Shown: in pieces, positions 63,412 to 64,000 of the stretch
Position numbering within the stretch: position 1 is the stretch's first letter
Layout: each line of letters opens with the position of its first letter
Assembly (NCBI RefSeq): GCF_026210795.1
Contig: NC_089429.1
Span: 3,720,001-3,784,000 of the forward strand
Origin: Rhizophagus irregularis
Taxonomy: Eukaryota > Glomeromycota > Glomeromycetes > Glomerales > Glomeraceae
Length of the DNA stretch: 64,000 nt
Direction: 5' to 3'
Position numbers and translations under genes: made by a program
The notes under the pieces: generated by a model
The model's input: the letters and a program-made list of their open reading frames with translations, nothing else
Told to the model about the DNA's origin: nothing
Database searches by the model: none

Positions 63412-63657
63412 AGTAAGGTAAATAATAATATTGATTCTTATATATTACTATTTGCTAAAACTTTTACATTAGCGTATGAAAAATGTGAGAAACATATATT
63501 TCAACATCCAGCTTTACCATTTATATTCAAGGCAATATAATGATTTGATCCAAAATTTATTCAATTTAATATGGCTAATCATAATATGGAAGATTATAGA
63601 ATTGTTAAAGAATTTTATTTTCCAACTGATGCTTTAATACAAGAATAGGACCTCACT
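63412..63657 (+). pseudogene. Coding relic with two in-frame stops
   Basis: One frame reads NNNIDSYILLFAKTFTLAYE, then KCEKHIFQHPALPFIFKAI, two adjacent stops (TAA TGA near 63538), then FDPKFIQFNMANHNMEDYRI, VKEFYFPTDALIQE and a stop. The sense on both sides of the stops is continuous, so this is a decayed coding sequence. The style suggests a transposase fragment (hAT-like), but this is a weak guess. The rest of the window to 64000 shows no gene; a GATTCGTCCAATTGAGACG motif near 63844 resembles repeats inside the element at 9259. Confidence 0.5.
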
Positions 63658-64000
63658 TACTTCTAATAGAGGTCTTCTCACAAAATTTCTGATTTACTAG
63701 TAATTTTACCAACCCTTTCTGTCTCATAATTTTACCTTATATACACCCACCTGCCAAAAGTATCCGGGCACTTCTAAAAAATGACCATTAAATCACATTA
63801 TCTCAACATCCAGTGATCAGAATTTAATGATTTATGATTCATTAGATTCGTCCAATTGAGACGCATCTAACCGCAGTATTTTCAAGTCTGTAGGTTCAAT
63901 AGATCAGAAGTTATCGATAAATGTCTAAAAACAGTAAAATGCAAATAACTTTTGATCCATCAATCCTAGAGATATGAAAATAATAGATACAATAATGTAC

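Overview
The window looks like nuclear DNA of an arbuscular mycorrhizal fungus (Glomeromycotina, most like Rhizophagus). The base composition is strongly AT-rich with long A and T runs. Genes are sparse and carry short GT-AG introns of about 60-110 bases. The protein set fits this lineage: BTB and SPRY proteins, a TLDc relic, a MATA-type HMG-box protein and an F-box protein. The species is inferred from these features and was not tested by a search.

Layout. 1-8480 is a satellite-like array with a period near 545-560 bases, broken by several small terminal-inverted-repeat (TIR) elements. 8.5-17.4 kb is a transposon graveyard. It holds two related pogo/Tc1-like non-autonomous elements with TA target duplications, a third mariner-like element, and a GC-rich insert in two copies that begins with a tRNA-like segment. 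17.4-19.2 kb holds an intact eight-exon acetyl-CoA acetyltransferase gene on the minus strand. 19.3-36 kb is almost gene-free, with two broken coding relics, one small unrecognised gene and many homopolymers and minisatellites.

36.9-42.0 kb is the most interesting part. A plus-strand gene of about 15 exons, covered by no single long reading frame, encodes a protein that looks like the meiotic crossover factor SHOC1/Zip2: a degenerate XPF-like nuclease fold followed by a helix-hairpin-helix segment. Its promoter-proximal sequence is present in three copies, and one intron has a GC donor. About 2.9 kb downstream, on the same strand, is a MATA-HMG-box gene. These fungi were long regarded as ancient asexuals, so a meiosis-specific gene beside a sex-type HMG gene deserves a check.

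47.6-61.7 kb is a run of plus-strand genes: an F-box/LRR-like protein fused to RING and LON-type domains, a single-pass membrane protein of unknown role, two tandem BTB-SPRY paralogues, a mariner-like MITE, a probable gene relic and a four-helix membrane protein. The same satellite family returns at 62-63 kb, followed by another broken coding relic. A short motif related to TAATTCTGGCCAAA recurs in the satellite and in several otherwise unrelated elements.
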